From: Hofstenia miamia
Taxonomy: Eukaryota > Xenacoelomorpha > Acoela > Hofsteniidae
Reading direction: 5' to 3'
DNA: 64,000 bases
Assembly: GCA_900660155.1 (NCBI GenBank)
Contig: CABFPE010000530.1
Coordinates: 282,793-346,792, forward strand
The position numbers were made by a program, and so were the translations under genes. The stretch's first letter is position 1; the number at the start of each line of letters is the position of its first letter. This document shows, piece after piece, positions 35,694-47,212 of the stretch. The notes beneath the pieces were generated by a model that made no database searches, had not been told where the DNA came from, and saw only the letters and a program-made list of their open reading frames with translations.

Positions 35694-35965
35694 ATGACAC
35701 TGGAGCCATTGGGAACCTTTGACCCCATGGATGCTCAAACTTTGTTTGCCATCCCAAAAGGGTCCATTGACCCCAAAGCGGGAGAGGCCCAACCCTCTCA
35801 ACTGAAGTTCGGCCGTCAGCTTCACTCTGCTGATCAGACTCTACCCAGATCAGCACTCTGCGTGCCAGGAGTCGCCATAGGATTCATAAGATCAAACCGG
35901 CCAGGCACACATCTAGGGGTATCGTCCGGACTCGGATCTTTGATTCGCCCACTGAGTTAGTCTGT
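35694..35965 (-). mobile_element. tRNA-type SINE, minus strand
   Basis: A sharply GC-richer block of about 270 bp in AT-rich sequence. Read on the minus strand it starts with CTAACTCAGTGGGCGAAT, close to a tRNA A box (TAGCTCAGTGG). About 15 nt later comes GATCCGAGTCC, resembling a B box (GGTTCGAATCC). A body rich in GTTGGGCCTCTCCC-like sequence with a CTGATC inverted motif follows. Box spacing is short compared with a true tRNA. The family and the 3' tail are not recognised. A plus-strand 88-codon open frame across it is incidental. Confidence 0.5.
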
Positions 35966-38277
35966 TGACTTATTCAGTAACCCCACTGCTCGGCATAAAT
36001 CATAAGACTATACATGATTTATTTGAAAAAATGTTTTTTGAAAAATATGTTTTAGCTATCAATATCTATCGATATAATCGATTAATAAATTAATATTTGA
36101 CGTAGCAGGTTAATAATGATTAATAATTGATTGACTCTCATAATTTAATGATTTAAACTATTCAAGAATTTCTGTATGTTAAATGCAATATTTGGAAATT
36201 AGTTTAAACATATAGGTTTTTAGACGGCTTTCTTTTGTCTAAATTTGATTAATATCATACTGTGGTGTGTAAATTGTTGAAATCCTTAATTCAAACCGCC
36301 TTGTCTTATCAGCTGTCGGAGTTTATTTCCTGCATTAACTTCAAAGCGTAAATCCAGCAGTTTTCAAACACTTAGCGGAAGAAATTTGGCATGATTTCGT
36401 GGATATTTTAACGCTATCAAGTATTTTAGCCCACACCCGAGATTGTGACGTGGTTTGCTCGTTAGTATTTCATTCATGCGGTTTCCAGACTATTTGCGTG
36501 GTAAAGTAACGTCGCCTACGAATGCAATTCCAAATGTATACATAAATTCCATATTTTCAATTCACAATTAAAATGTCACTTTCTTATATTTCATCTTGTT
36601 TAGTTGGAAAAATATATTTTAATTTGCTCCCATCTTATTATTCAGGAAAAATATTTTCTCGTCTTTATTTTAATTCAACGAGGCGTTTTATATCAAAAAA
36701 TTTTTGCTTACAAACTGCTATTTTGAAGTCTAATTTGAGATCAATCAGAAGAGTTTAATGAATGAATTCAGCTTTGTTGATGTTGAGCAGGGTTGCTCAA
36801 TAATTGATGGTCACTTGGCACTTAATTTTTAATTGCAAACATAACCAATTTTTTTGTAATATTTTAAAAAACTGTGAATCAACTTGAATTTAAGCAGTTT
36901 ATTCTTTTGAACTGCGTGATTAATCACATTGACTACAGTCTCTAAATCGCAAAGAGCCTTTTTTGCTTTCATTTTTCGGTTGATCGGCAAGAGAGATTAT
37001 ATTATTCACGAATATAAATGTACTCAGTAGTAATTAAAAAATCTTTTGATGAAATTACTTATTGGCAATATAAACTCCAACCTCCAATCGCATATATTTG
37101 CAGAACTAGATTCACTATCTTTTATTGAAAAACCTATATAGTTGGATAACAAAATTGGGACAGCTTAAAGTAGACTCGGGCTTCAATCCAAATGATGTCA
37201 ATTATTACAATTATTGCAATTAATTTTTTCCTATAAACAATCAATTATATAATTGGAAAATTCTTGCCGATCAATTAATTGGGCAATTTAGTTGTAATTA
37301 ATTTTTTAACACTATTGGTGTTGAGAATACTTGAACAAAACTAGGGGACATTGCCCATACAAAAATCATATTTTTTGTTAAATAAGTTTCAGATATTTTT
37401 GAGGCCATTTTGTTGACTAAAAATGTGTGTGCTCTTCTTCACTTTATGGATGTTACATGTACATATATGTCACGTTACAATTTATTTTGTCAAATACTAT
37501 ATACATGTATTTTGAGAGAATTTAATTTTCTTTGAAATTAGAATTGTCAATACTGAGTAAATATTATAATTTAATTTTTTGAGGTGAAGATGTATGGCTC
37601 TAAATAGTTAATATGATTTAGGAGAACATGTCTGGAAGTTTTCCTACAAAATGTTTGCATATTGCTCAGTGTGCTTGTATGTTGATTTTTACAATGCCTT
37701 TTGGGGTAATAAAAGAATGTATTTTGCTTTCCATTTTCTTTAAGTTATTCTTCCAACAAAGTGATCAATGAATCGTAAAATTTGCTTTTCACCACTCTGC
37801 TATTTAATGCGTAGTGAGCCAAATCATTGCTTGCCACTCTCTTAAAACCATATAATTAAGGCAATGTTTTGTTTACCGCGGATTTTAGATTAAATCAAAT
37901 CATTAGTCACGATATTGAGAAATCATGTCTAAAAACGTTTTAAACGATTCTTAAGATGTCGGCATTTAAAATATTTCAACGTGAAAAGTATAGGAGGTAC
38001 TAAATACTACAACAAAACCCCAAACACAATTGATTGAGGTTTTTCAATGAAGTAAATTTTTACTTGAATAACTCGCATTTGTTTGAGTTAGTCATGCCCA
38101 TTCTGATATAATTACCTAACTATTGCTTTAAAAATGCAATTGTTTATTACTCGTAATAAATAATGATCCAGAAAATTTCAGTAAACACTTTCTTTAAATT
38201 TTCAAATATTGTGTACCAGTTTTGAAAGCATTTTCAATTGATGTGGTTGAATTTTCGTTTATTTTTTATTTCTTCAG
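35966..38277. other. Non-coding tract with AATTAATT-rich patch
   Basis: No exon recognised. GCAGGGTTGCTCAATAATTG at about 36786 looks like the end of a MITE. A patch at 37195-37310 is packed with CAATTAATT/CAATTATT words, like the subterminal regions of the MITEs elsewhere in the window. No full element could be bounded. Confidence 0.35.
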
Positions 38278-38328
38278 ACGGATATTGAAAATACTCAAGA
38301 GTTTTTGAAGCATTTCAACTTTAAATAA
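38278..38328 (+). CDS. Candidate terminal exon, ends in stop
   Basis: A long pyrimidine tract ending TTTCTTCAG is an excellent acceptor. The phase-0 frame then reads T-D-I-E-N-T-Q-E-F-L-K-H-F-N-F-K and stops at 38326-38328, with AATAAA overlapping the stop. Phase 0 matches the microexon at 14719-14736, which would make the C terminus LLKKIK-TDIENTQEFLKHFNFK, a plausible amphipathic helix. The intron would be 23.5 kb. The stretch is short, so chance is not excluded. Confidence 0.35.
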   Translation, partial: TDIENTQEFLKHFNFK

Positions 38329-41300
38329 AACTATGTACAGTAGTGTCAGAAAACAACATAGTTTCAAGAGAATGTTTATCTAAAAATTTTGGTTATGCAT
38401 ATAATATTTATAATACCAGTACAGATCTTATAAATTGGAAATGCATATAATATAAAATTAAAGAAACTACATTGGGAATTTGAGGAAAAATATTATTAAA
38501 AATACCAATATTAGCTATTTTAAGAAAAATATAAATATTAAATATTTTAACCTGAAAAGTCAGTTTTACTTTTGAAATCTTTGACAGACGTGTTAAATCA
38601 AAAAAGGCTTAAAATATTACGGAATAAAGGAAGAGTGGCAAACGGCCACTGCGATATACCGCGGTGATTTTCGCATTTCTGCGGCTGTAGGTGATAGCAA
38701 AATGTTGTTGCAGTGCATAAGTTTAACAAAATTTCTACAATGATTGTTTTGTAATATTGTTTCGAATAACGTACTTAATTAAAAAGCAGAAATTTAATTT
38801 TTGTAGTGTGCAGGATTTCCAATTTCGAAAATACAATCACAATTAAAGAATTGTCTGTTGCTGGATGCTTCACAAATGACGTAAATTCTAATAAATGACA
38901 TTTGGTCTGCGTCGTAACTCATCATTTTACCAAATGTCACTTTCGCTTCTTGTTTTTACGATTAGCCGAAATAATGTTGTCGAAAGCTTTTGTGTAATTA
39001 TTTTCATTCCACGCTCCATTAAATTTCAAATAAAAGAATATCCCCATGCGCACTATCTGTTCATTTCTATTTTCAAGCAATCACCTCTACATTAGCATTG
39101 GTTTAAGAAACTCCATCGCCTTGATTCTAATCAATTCATAATTCTACTATCATTCGATTGGATTCAAAGCACAATGCTTCTAACTTCTGCACACAGACGC
39201 AAACGCAAAACGGCTGCTTCTCGCAAATATTTTTATTTGTTTAGCTTGTTACAAATAAGGGACAGTTGCATATGTTGTATATCAGGGTTTTCGAGTTCTC
39301 GGAATGCTAAGAACTCGAACTCGAATAAACTCGCAAAACTCGATCGGAAAAACTCGGAAAAGAAATCATCATAACTCGCACTCGATTGAAAATCCACTCG
39401 AGAATACCTTAAAAATTCAATTATTTTAAATTTCAATCTCTTAATCAATCGGAATTATTGTAAAATAAATGTTTTTTTACCATAAAAAACTCGGAATTAG
39501 AGAAAACTCCATCAAACTTGGAATTTTCTTTAAAAAATACTCGAACTAGAAACCTAAAAACTCGATCTCGGACCGAGTCACTCGAACTCAACTCGAAAAC
39601 CCTGATTTTAGAAGGCGTGGTTCTGGTTCTAAAAAATATTAAATTTTTTTCATAAAATTATTATGTTTGCAAATATACAAATTTTAATTATTCTTGCAAC
39701 AAGTTTAATGATTTATAGATATTTAGAAGTAGTCTTTTTAAGATGCCTTACACTTTTAATATTTATATAATGAGTATAACCTTGTTAAGAATATTGATTT
39801 TGAGAAAGTGCCACATTAAATTCAAGATTCGATTGAAAAATAGACTCATCTAGTGATTCGTTGGAAATTACATTTCTCCATTGCTGTAGGAATTCAGCCA
39901 ACATCATCTGATGTTGAAAAAAACTTATTAATAAGTTTTTGGCAGTGCAATAAACAGGGATATAATTGATTATTAATTTAAAAAATTCAAATATGTAATA
40001 AATTTTGATAATTTTGTTCATAGATAGGGCCATATTTCTAAAAAAATTATAGGACATATTTGTTATTAAATTTATGATCATATTTGAATGTTTTAAATTC
40101 ATATTCTTGGATGCTCTGGTTATTCATGGATTGTATTCTCTTCCTCTTTTCGAAAATTGATGAAAAAAAGTGTTGATTATTTTGAATTACTCTCATGATG
40201 GTTGTTCTTATACAAAAGTTTTTAATTCAGTGAATTTAGCAAAACCTGTCCATGAGAATCAGTACACTTAAATGTAATATTTCAAAATACGACTCCAAAT
40301 TGAAAGCTGGGCAATATTCTCATTAAAAGTAGAGGAATTGAATAAACTGCATTAATTAAATTTTTTTTCACACTTTTTTTAATATTCCCAGTTTTTGCAA
40401 TTAATTGCAGTAAATAATATTAATTGTCAAGTTCCAATTAAATTTTTTTGTGCGCCAATCAATTATTGAACCATCTTGTATTAAGCAACCAGCGCGGTTT
40501 CACAGAAATTTTGTATAAACATTATCTGCTATGCACTCTTCAATCTTTACAACGGTTACCTGTGTTTAAGCCGGTATATCATGAGAATAGTCGGTAAACG
40601 GAGCTTACGATTTTGATTGTGAAATATGCTATGCCTCTCTTTCATCAATTTCAATTGCTTAATAGTTTACACTCGTTGATTGCGAAATTGAAGTTTCAGC
40701 ACTTCAGTTTTACGCACATCAACTGAAGCATAGAATTTCCGTTTGTCTAATAAAAGTTATTAATTTATTTTAATACAAGTTGGAGCAAGAGTTCTCAGAG
40801 AATGTAATACCTCCATCATTTCATAAACATTTTTTAATATAATTATTTGAAATAGATAAGTTAGAGTGGAAATAATTAGATTCTATTCTATCAGTTGGAT
40901 CAATCTATAAATTTAATTGAATATAAGTTATTGCAAGCTTTTGCTCCTATTCTTTCATCAAGACACATCCAATATTCGTAGGGATTTCCCTCAAACAATT
41001 ACACAAACCAACAAACAGGTCCAATAAAAATGTTACTTCATCCGGGGAATAGTCCGTTACATTTTCAGACTGGCCAGTTTGGAGCAATTGCAAAGATATT
41101 CTATAATTCGCATTAGTAAAGAGCAAGTAACTACTTTAATTTAGAAAATTGTAATTGTAATAAAGCGTAATTAAGAAAGAGACCGTAAATTGCAGAATAT
41201 GAAATTTAATACTTGCACAAATTCATTGATTTATTTAACGAAGTTTATGGCTTTCAAAATAATTTTACTTCTAAGGTTAACTTTTAGAAATGGAATACGA

Positions 41301-41389
41301 TTTATTAAATCATCTTCAGATACAAATTTTGGGTAATTATTCAATTTTCAATCAACTACACTTAATGTTTAAATCCATTTATTGCAAGC
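38329..41389. other. Non-coding tract with a MITE
   Basis: Contains the ACTCG-word MITE (39283-39604). An AATTAATT/CAATTATTGA patch near 40340-40480, in inverse sense to 36786, may be another end of the same unnamed family. A minus-strand open frame at 39785-40102 is not recognised. Confidence 0.35.
39283..39604. mobile_element. 322-bp MITE built on ACTCG words
   Basis: CAGGGTTTTCGAGTT at the left is mirrored by AACTCGAAAACCCTG at the right, exactly over 15 bp. Inside, the word AACTCG occurs more than ten times in both halves (AACTCGAACTCGAATAAACT and similar). No clear 8-bp duplication (TTGTATAT versus ATTTTAGA), so an older copy or a different superfamily. No coding capacity. Confidence 0.78.
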
Positions 41390-42093
41390 CTAAAATAGAT
41401 GTAATAATGAATTACGGCTTTTTTGAATATTCAATAATTTTGATTTTTCAGCATGGTTTATAATTATAGCTTCTCCGATTTTAGTATTGGGTGTTCTCAT
41501 GATTATATTAAAATCTTCTAATTCTTTCTGTATATGCATATAGATTTCTGATTTTAAGTGTCCCAAAAAGTGTTCATTAAATTCTTGCCATAAAATGTCT
41601 CTTAGTTTCTCCGATATAAGAATATTCGCATTTTTCACAATCATATTTATACACAATGGAAGAAACTAGGCTTTTTTGGATGGCGTCTTTCATAATCTAA
41701 TGAGATTTTTATTATTCGATTAATTAAGCATTTAATTGTGTTAATCTTATATCTAAGATCACAATAAGAATGTGCTGCTCTATGTCAATTAGTGTCTGTT
41801 AGCTTTCAAAGAGAGATGTTCAATAACCTTTTTCACTCTTAGTCTTAGTTATTATCACATCTAGAAAATTCAATTGGTTAAATTTTTCAGTGAACTTTAA
41901 TTCCTCCACACATCCATTAATATATTGTAAGAAACTATCAATATCATCAGAACTTTCAGAAATAACAAAAATATCATCAACATATCGACAGTAGCATATA
42001 GGCTTCACTTTTCTTACATTTTCAAAAGTTGATTCAACAATGTCCATTGGAAAGCAAGTCATCGTTGGTCCCAGGGGTGTTTTCATAGCCAGG

Positions 42094-42095
<2 letters not shown>
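41390..42095 (-). mobile_element. Penelope-like element fragment (RT catalytic part and C-terminal part)
   Basis: On the minus strand, the 42095-41820 part reads GLAMKTPLGPTM, YCRYVDDIFVI, SFLQYIN, ELKFT and LNFLDVIIT. This is the Penelope-type reverse transcriptase signature (GLAMGsPLsP, YVDDif, iKFT.E, LpFLDv). The 41656-41390 part ends IGEAIIINHAEKSKLLNI and then NSLLHLF, resembling the end of the GIY-YIG endonuclease region of these elements (gEAllI....P.LN). The fragment is incomplete and broken, and upstream it gives way to a TA run and a Tc1/mariner relic. Confidence 0.7.

Positions 42096-42130
<35 letters not shown>
42096..42130. repeat. TA microsatellite at element junction
   Basis: Alternating TA run exactly between the Penelope-like fragment and the Tc1/mariner relic. 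It is read as IYIYIY in a chimeric open frame. Confidence 0.9.
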
Positions 42131-42132
<2 letters not shown>

Positions 42133-42890
42133 CAGACATTAAATTTTTTCAAAGGAGTTGTGAAGGTTACGCCATTTTGTTCCAATATCCAACATTAGAG
42201 GCACAAAGCATTTGCATATGGAGCAAATTCCAACACAATTTTGCAATATTTTTTACGGTTAATCGTTCCTTCGGCGATAATTTTCAAATGAAATTTCAAA
42301 TGTGACAATACGTTCCAAGCCATAACTTTTGTGCAGAATTGTAGGGGCATTTTTATAGGCCTTTCTTGCAGACTACTGCACCAAATTTTGACTTTGTTTC
42401 GACCTGGATTTCGTCGGGTATCGGGTCGGTTCGGTTACAGTTCTTTTATTTAATGCCCATCACTGGCCCCAAACCATAATTTTTAAACAGAATTTTGGCG
42501 CCTTTCTCAAGCCTTTCCTGTTGACTACTGCACCAAACCATGACTTTTTTCGATACAGCTGAAAAATCCACTCATCTGAGAGACTTGAAAGCTGTAGTTT
42601 CGCCAAGTTTCTGCAAAATTCCGTCGATTTTCCACGTGCAAATGTGTGAAATTCGTTTCGATTTTCGGCAGTTTCTTCTTTACCGGATTTAGCCAATAAC
42701 CATAGCACTGTCGAATGGTGACGAGAAATTCCAGTCCTTTCTGTTAACTTTTGAGCTATGTCTCGTCCAAAGAAAATAATTTTTTCAAAGCTAAGTTTGG
42801 TAATCTGTGCATTTAATGTCCCGAAATTTTCACACGATCGCCATTTCCAGCTTTTCTTTTGAGTGACCCACCACTTTCCAGACCTTGAAA
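42131..42890 (-). pseudogene. Tc1/mariner transposase relic
   Basis: Minus strand, in order: SGGSLKRK (the GRP-like linker after the first HTH, near 42880), WLLAKSG, then SLSDEWIFQLYRKKSWFG and KGLRKAPKFCLKIMVWG (42708-42460 frame). This is the pattern (f)SDE..F.l......v.......kvp.k.....vMvWG of Tc1/mariner catalytic domains. Near 42180 LEQNGVTFTTPLKKF resembles the QDgApcHta...k block. The asparagine in place of the second catalytic aspartate and the several frame changes show decay. The C terminus is cut at the TA run, consistent with the family's TA target preference. Confidence 0.65.
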
Positions 42891-42969
42891 GTTTTTTTAG
42901 ATGGTAGTCTTTGGCATGCTTGATGCTGTGTATAGAAAACTAGAATCATTGGTGACTTTGTGTGTGATA

Positions 42970-43618
42970 CAGAGATGGAATCGGATCCAACATTTGAAAC
43001 TTCAAGATCCGGATCCGATGTGAATTTTTAAAAAAAATAGGTTTAAATCCGAAACGGATCCCAATTTAAATAAGTATTCTAACAATAAATTATTATGGAC
43101 ATAAAAATATTTATGATATGGTTGTTTTAAATGCGAATAGAAAATTTTTTGATTGAAGAGAATCCTAAATTATACTAGCATTTTTACATTTTGGCAGTGT
43201 TTGCAAAAGCTAAGGTATTCCACTTGGTTCTCTGTGTTCTGTGCTTTTTCTTTGACATACATATTAGAGAGAATCCTTCCTCTTCGATTTGCAAGTTTGT
43301 ACAAACAAATGTTTTTGGTTGCTTTACTATTTTATCATTGTGATGGCTAACATGAATCGCATTTTCAGATTTGAATTGGTCACCAATTTGATAAGTTATT
43401 GGAAAAAATAACGCGGAAACTTTTGTATGAACAATGAAATTCAATTACAAAATTTCACTTAGTTTGCGATTATTAAACTATGATTCAATGTAAAAATGTG
43501 CGAAATTTATAAAATGTACAAATACACAAGTTTTAAAAATTCTTGTATCCGAAATAGATCCGAAGTTTCTCAAAATGAAGATCCGATCCGTATTCGATCC
43601 GATCCGATTCCATCTCTG
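42970..43618. mobile_element. hAT-like MITE, CGGATCC family, short copy
   Basis: Terminal inverted repeats CAGAGATGGAATCGGATC at the left and the complement GATCCGATTCCATCTCTG at the right. The subterminal regions on both sides are rich in GGATC(C) words (GATCCGGATCCGATG; GATCCGATCCGTATTCGATC). Flanks GTGTGATA (42962-42969) and GTGTGATG (43619-43626) match at 7 of 8. 649 bp, no transposase. Same family as 29577-30953. Confidence 0.88.
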
Positions 43619-43626
43619 GTGTGATG

Positions 43627-46600
43627 CATACATTCAAGTGTCTCGTTTGTTCTGCATGATTAAATTAAACACGGACAAAATCTGATATTATATTTGTAAA
43701 CACGCAAATATAATTCCTATCGTTGGTTACGTTATTATATACTCTATAAATTCCTCTCTGATCATTTTCCTATCAAGCCAACACAACAAAAGATATAAGC
43801 GAAAAGCAATACTCCCCAACACTCCCATTTTTTGCGAAAAGGTATGTGTAAATCATGGATTTTGCAGAATGTACCTGTCTTTCAAAATAAATACCATAGT
43901 CATTCCAACAAAAACATTCCTTTTTAGAGGGTTTGCTATCCAAATTTTGAAGTTACTTGTAGAAAACACATGTTATTCTCGAATAGTTTTCCCAACAATG
44001 TAACATGAAATGTTGAATTTACAAACTCCTATATTTCTAGAGGGATTTCCACGTTGAAAGCAAATTTAAATTTCTAGGTTCAAACTGTATTCTTTTATCA
44101 GTTTGTAACCATTTCAAAAGAATTTGCTTCAAAAACAGAATTTGATAATTAATTCTCTTTCAAAGTATATGTGACATAGTTACACTCTATTTCTATTCCG
44201 AAAATATAGGTGTTCAATTCGATTTGACATGTGCTATTCTGTTAATTGATTGATGGATTATCATCCTGCGATGTAATTAAATAATAATTGGATTTTGTAT
44301 TCAAATTTTATCGAACGGTTATAAATTAAATCGTGAATCTGAGTGTGCATGTGCAGATACGAGATCCAGATTTACTCGCATTACGCTGAGACTTTATGTA
44401 ATTCCCCTCTCTTGTAAAAAGAACAATTGAGCAAAAAGTGAACACACCTAAGTTAACACTTTCTGACGAAAGCTAATTAACTCACTATTGTTTCTCTATT
44501 GCTTTGAGTGGATTTCAATTTATTAAAGTTCGACATTGTTTTTTACAATGCTCCTTCCCTACAAAATTGCATTCCCGCTCTTTTTGAGATTGAGTTGCAC
44601 AACAGGGATGCGTAAACAACAATTCAATATTTATTTTAATTGTTTTATTTGTTGTAAACATTGTATTAGATATTTAAATCCCCATAAGACGTTTAAAGCA
44701 TCGGCCAATATTCATTTTTACAGATCAGTTCTTTCTAGAAAGCATTAGGCAAATAGGACAAAGTAATTGTTGCTCACACATTTAAGACGCTATAAAAATG
44801 GTGTTGTATTTCCAAGCATCTAGGTTTTTCACTTATTTATTAAATTGCATACTATAATGTTTGTTCGATCGAGCAAGGTTTTCTTTTTAACCTGTTGAAA
44901 ACCGTTAAAACACTCTAAAATTAATCAGTTTCAAAATAAATCTGTTAAAATTTTTGCAGATTTTCCTAAAATACTTTTCACGTTCACTGCACGGATTAGC
45001 CAACTCTGTTTTGACTTTTTCTATAGAAATTTACAATTTTTACATTCTCAACCTACTGCTGAGTGTTTCAATGAGGTCATAATTCTGATTGAAGTTACGT
45101 TATATTCATATAAATTTCTAAAATGAATTTAACCATAAGGCTTGCTTTCAGTTTCAGGTACAGATCTGGACATTTCTGTTAGATTCATATCAATTTTCTG
45201 TTGCTTATTTTATTATCATATATATGTCACAATAATCCACTAGTTAATTCAAGTGTGACATTATTTCCGTTTCTTCGGTATTCAAACTTTACTAGTTAGC
45301 ATTATAAATTATTCACTATAAAAAATATTGTGGCCTACTGCAAAATATATTTTTTGTAAGAAAAAAGTGCTTATAAAATGTAGTAGAACACAGGACTAAA
45401 ATATATTAAGCTGTAATACTTCATTCCAGTGTGAGAATGGCGAGAACACCCCAAAATTTGTCATGTAACAAACAAACAGTGACTTACACTTAACATAGTG
45501 GCATTGGATTTTGTTCTAGTCTCGTGTCATATCAATCCCACGAAAATTTCTGATCTGATGTATATCCACGAAAAAACTCCTATTTGGCCAAAATTGGCAA
45601 CAATAATGGCTAACATGCTGATATCCATGGTCCCACTTTCTTCATTTACTGTACAATAAGTCCAGGGGTACCCGAAGAATTCTTAGTGGTCAAGGGCAGT
45701 CTTTATAAAAGGGCAAAGATATTTTATATATTTTTAAAAATACATCAAATTTTCATCAACTTCAAACAATCGTCATGAAAAAATCTCATCAATGAAATGT
45801 ATGCAAGAGCGGTAGTTGCTTTGTGCTAAAATATTTATGTGACAAATTCCATTATTTGACTTGAGATATTTACATGTATGTGTGTAAGAAAACGTCCAAA
45901 AATATTTCATTCATAAAAATGTAGTTTTTTAATACAACATTAAGTGCAAATCCGCCCCCCCCCCTCAAAATGATTGTCCCCCTTGAAAAAGGCAACAAAA
46001 AATTCTGCAAACCCTCCTTCCACCCCGGTTCCGCGCTGTGTTGCAAGTCCCATATTATTTCCAGTACCACTGAAAAATTTTGCTCGAATCCTGCCAGAGC
46101 TCTACTATGTTTGGCAACTAATCTTCATTGTTTGCTAAGCAATGTCAACTATCAAAAATGATATTAAGCTAAGTTTACATTAAATTTTAATCTAAGCTGA
46201 GATTTAAAATCTTTGTTTATGCATTTGTTTTTACTTAATTTCTTTGCAAATGCATATAGTAATTAGCTAATTTTTATTTTTGAAAGTGCAATGGATCCAC
46301 TGAACAATTCCGTTATTTACAACACCATATGTTTAGAACATGTTTTCATTTATTTGTATTTCTTTTCTTATCAAATTGAATAAAACGATATTGGCTGTCA
46401 AATCTGTCAGTGCACGGTCGATTTTAATTAGTTAAATGGAAATACCCTCTGCTCATTGTTTGCATTACGGCTATCCTAACCAAGGAAAATATTAAGGCAG
46501 TTCAATCTTTTTGCCAGCTGTAAAAGAGGTTTTCAAAGAATCTAAATTCATTTCATATTTTATTCCAAATTATTTCATATTTATGCTTTGGTTTGCCGTA

Positions 46601-47002
46601 TCTCAAAAGTTCTTATCTCAATTTTACATGTAAAGAATGATCGAAAGAAATCATGTTAAAATGTCATTGAGCTGCTTTGAGTTTAAGCAAAACCCTTGAC
46701 TATTTATAGTCCAAAAACGAAGCAATGATAATCTCACAAGAAAAGAATTTGTCTATTGTGTTGCCTAGTTATTCAATGTAAAGAATATTGCAAGGTAGCT
46801 TAATCTCTAGTCTTTTAGTAGTTCTTCGTTGTTGACTTTTTTTACTAGGTGAAGGTGGTGTTGAGTGCACCCCAATGAATTTTTTTCAATTTCGTGTTCT
46901 TAAGCCTGAACAATATAGTTATCATTATCAAGTAAGATCCAAATATATAGTAAATGTTATATTGCAGTCATTGCATCACGCTTGAGCCTTAGACATATAG
47001 TG
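43627..47002. other. Non-coding tract
   Basis: No exon supported. A run of ten or more C (about 45954-45964) lies inside a GC-richer patch (45945-46060) that may be the worn end of another element. CAGGGGTACCC at 45662 may be its other end. Otherwise empty AT-rich sequence. Confidence 0.35.
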
Positions 47003-47212
47003 CTATAGAGGCAAAATCATTGGTTTTTGCCAACTTGAAGCACAAACAATTTCACTCCAATAAAAACTTTTCTTTTTCACCTTTCGTTGTGACCTACAAG
47101 AGCACATGAAGCATCTTCCACACACTGAAATCTCAAAAGATGGCCTAATATTTCGTAAGCCGGAGCCTAATATTAGGTCGGGCTCTGTACAGCAAGGCTT
47201 TGTTGATGACAT
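47003..47212 (-). pseudogene. Possible piggyBac C-terminal Cys-rich fragment
   Basis: The minus-strand frame contains SFEISVCGRCFMCSCRSQRK followed by VKKKSFYWSEIVC. Many piggyBac transposases end with a zinc-binding tail of the form GRC..C.....rkT.y.C..C...vC..H. The match is partial and short, with some cysteines missing. No catalytic domain lies nearby. Tentative. Confidence 0.3.

Noticed and set aside
35694-35960. Plus-strand 88-codon open frame beginning MTLEPLGTFDPMD
   Set aside because: It is the reverse reading of the GC-rich SINE-like block; GC-rich DNA has few stops by chance.
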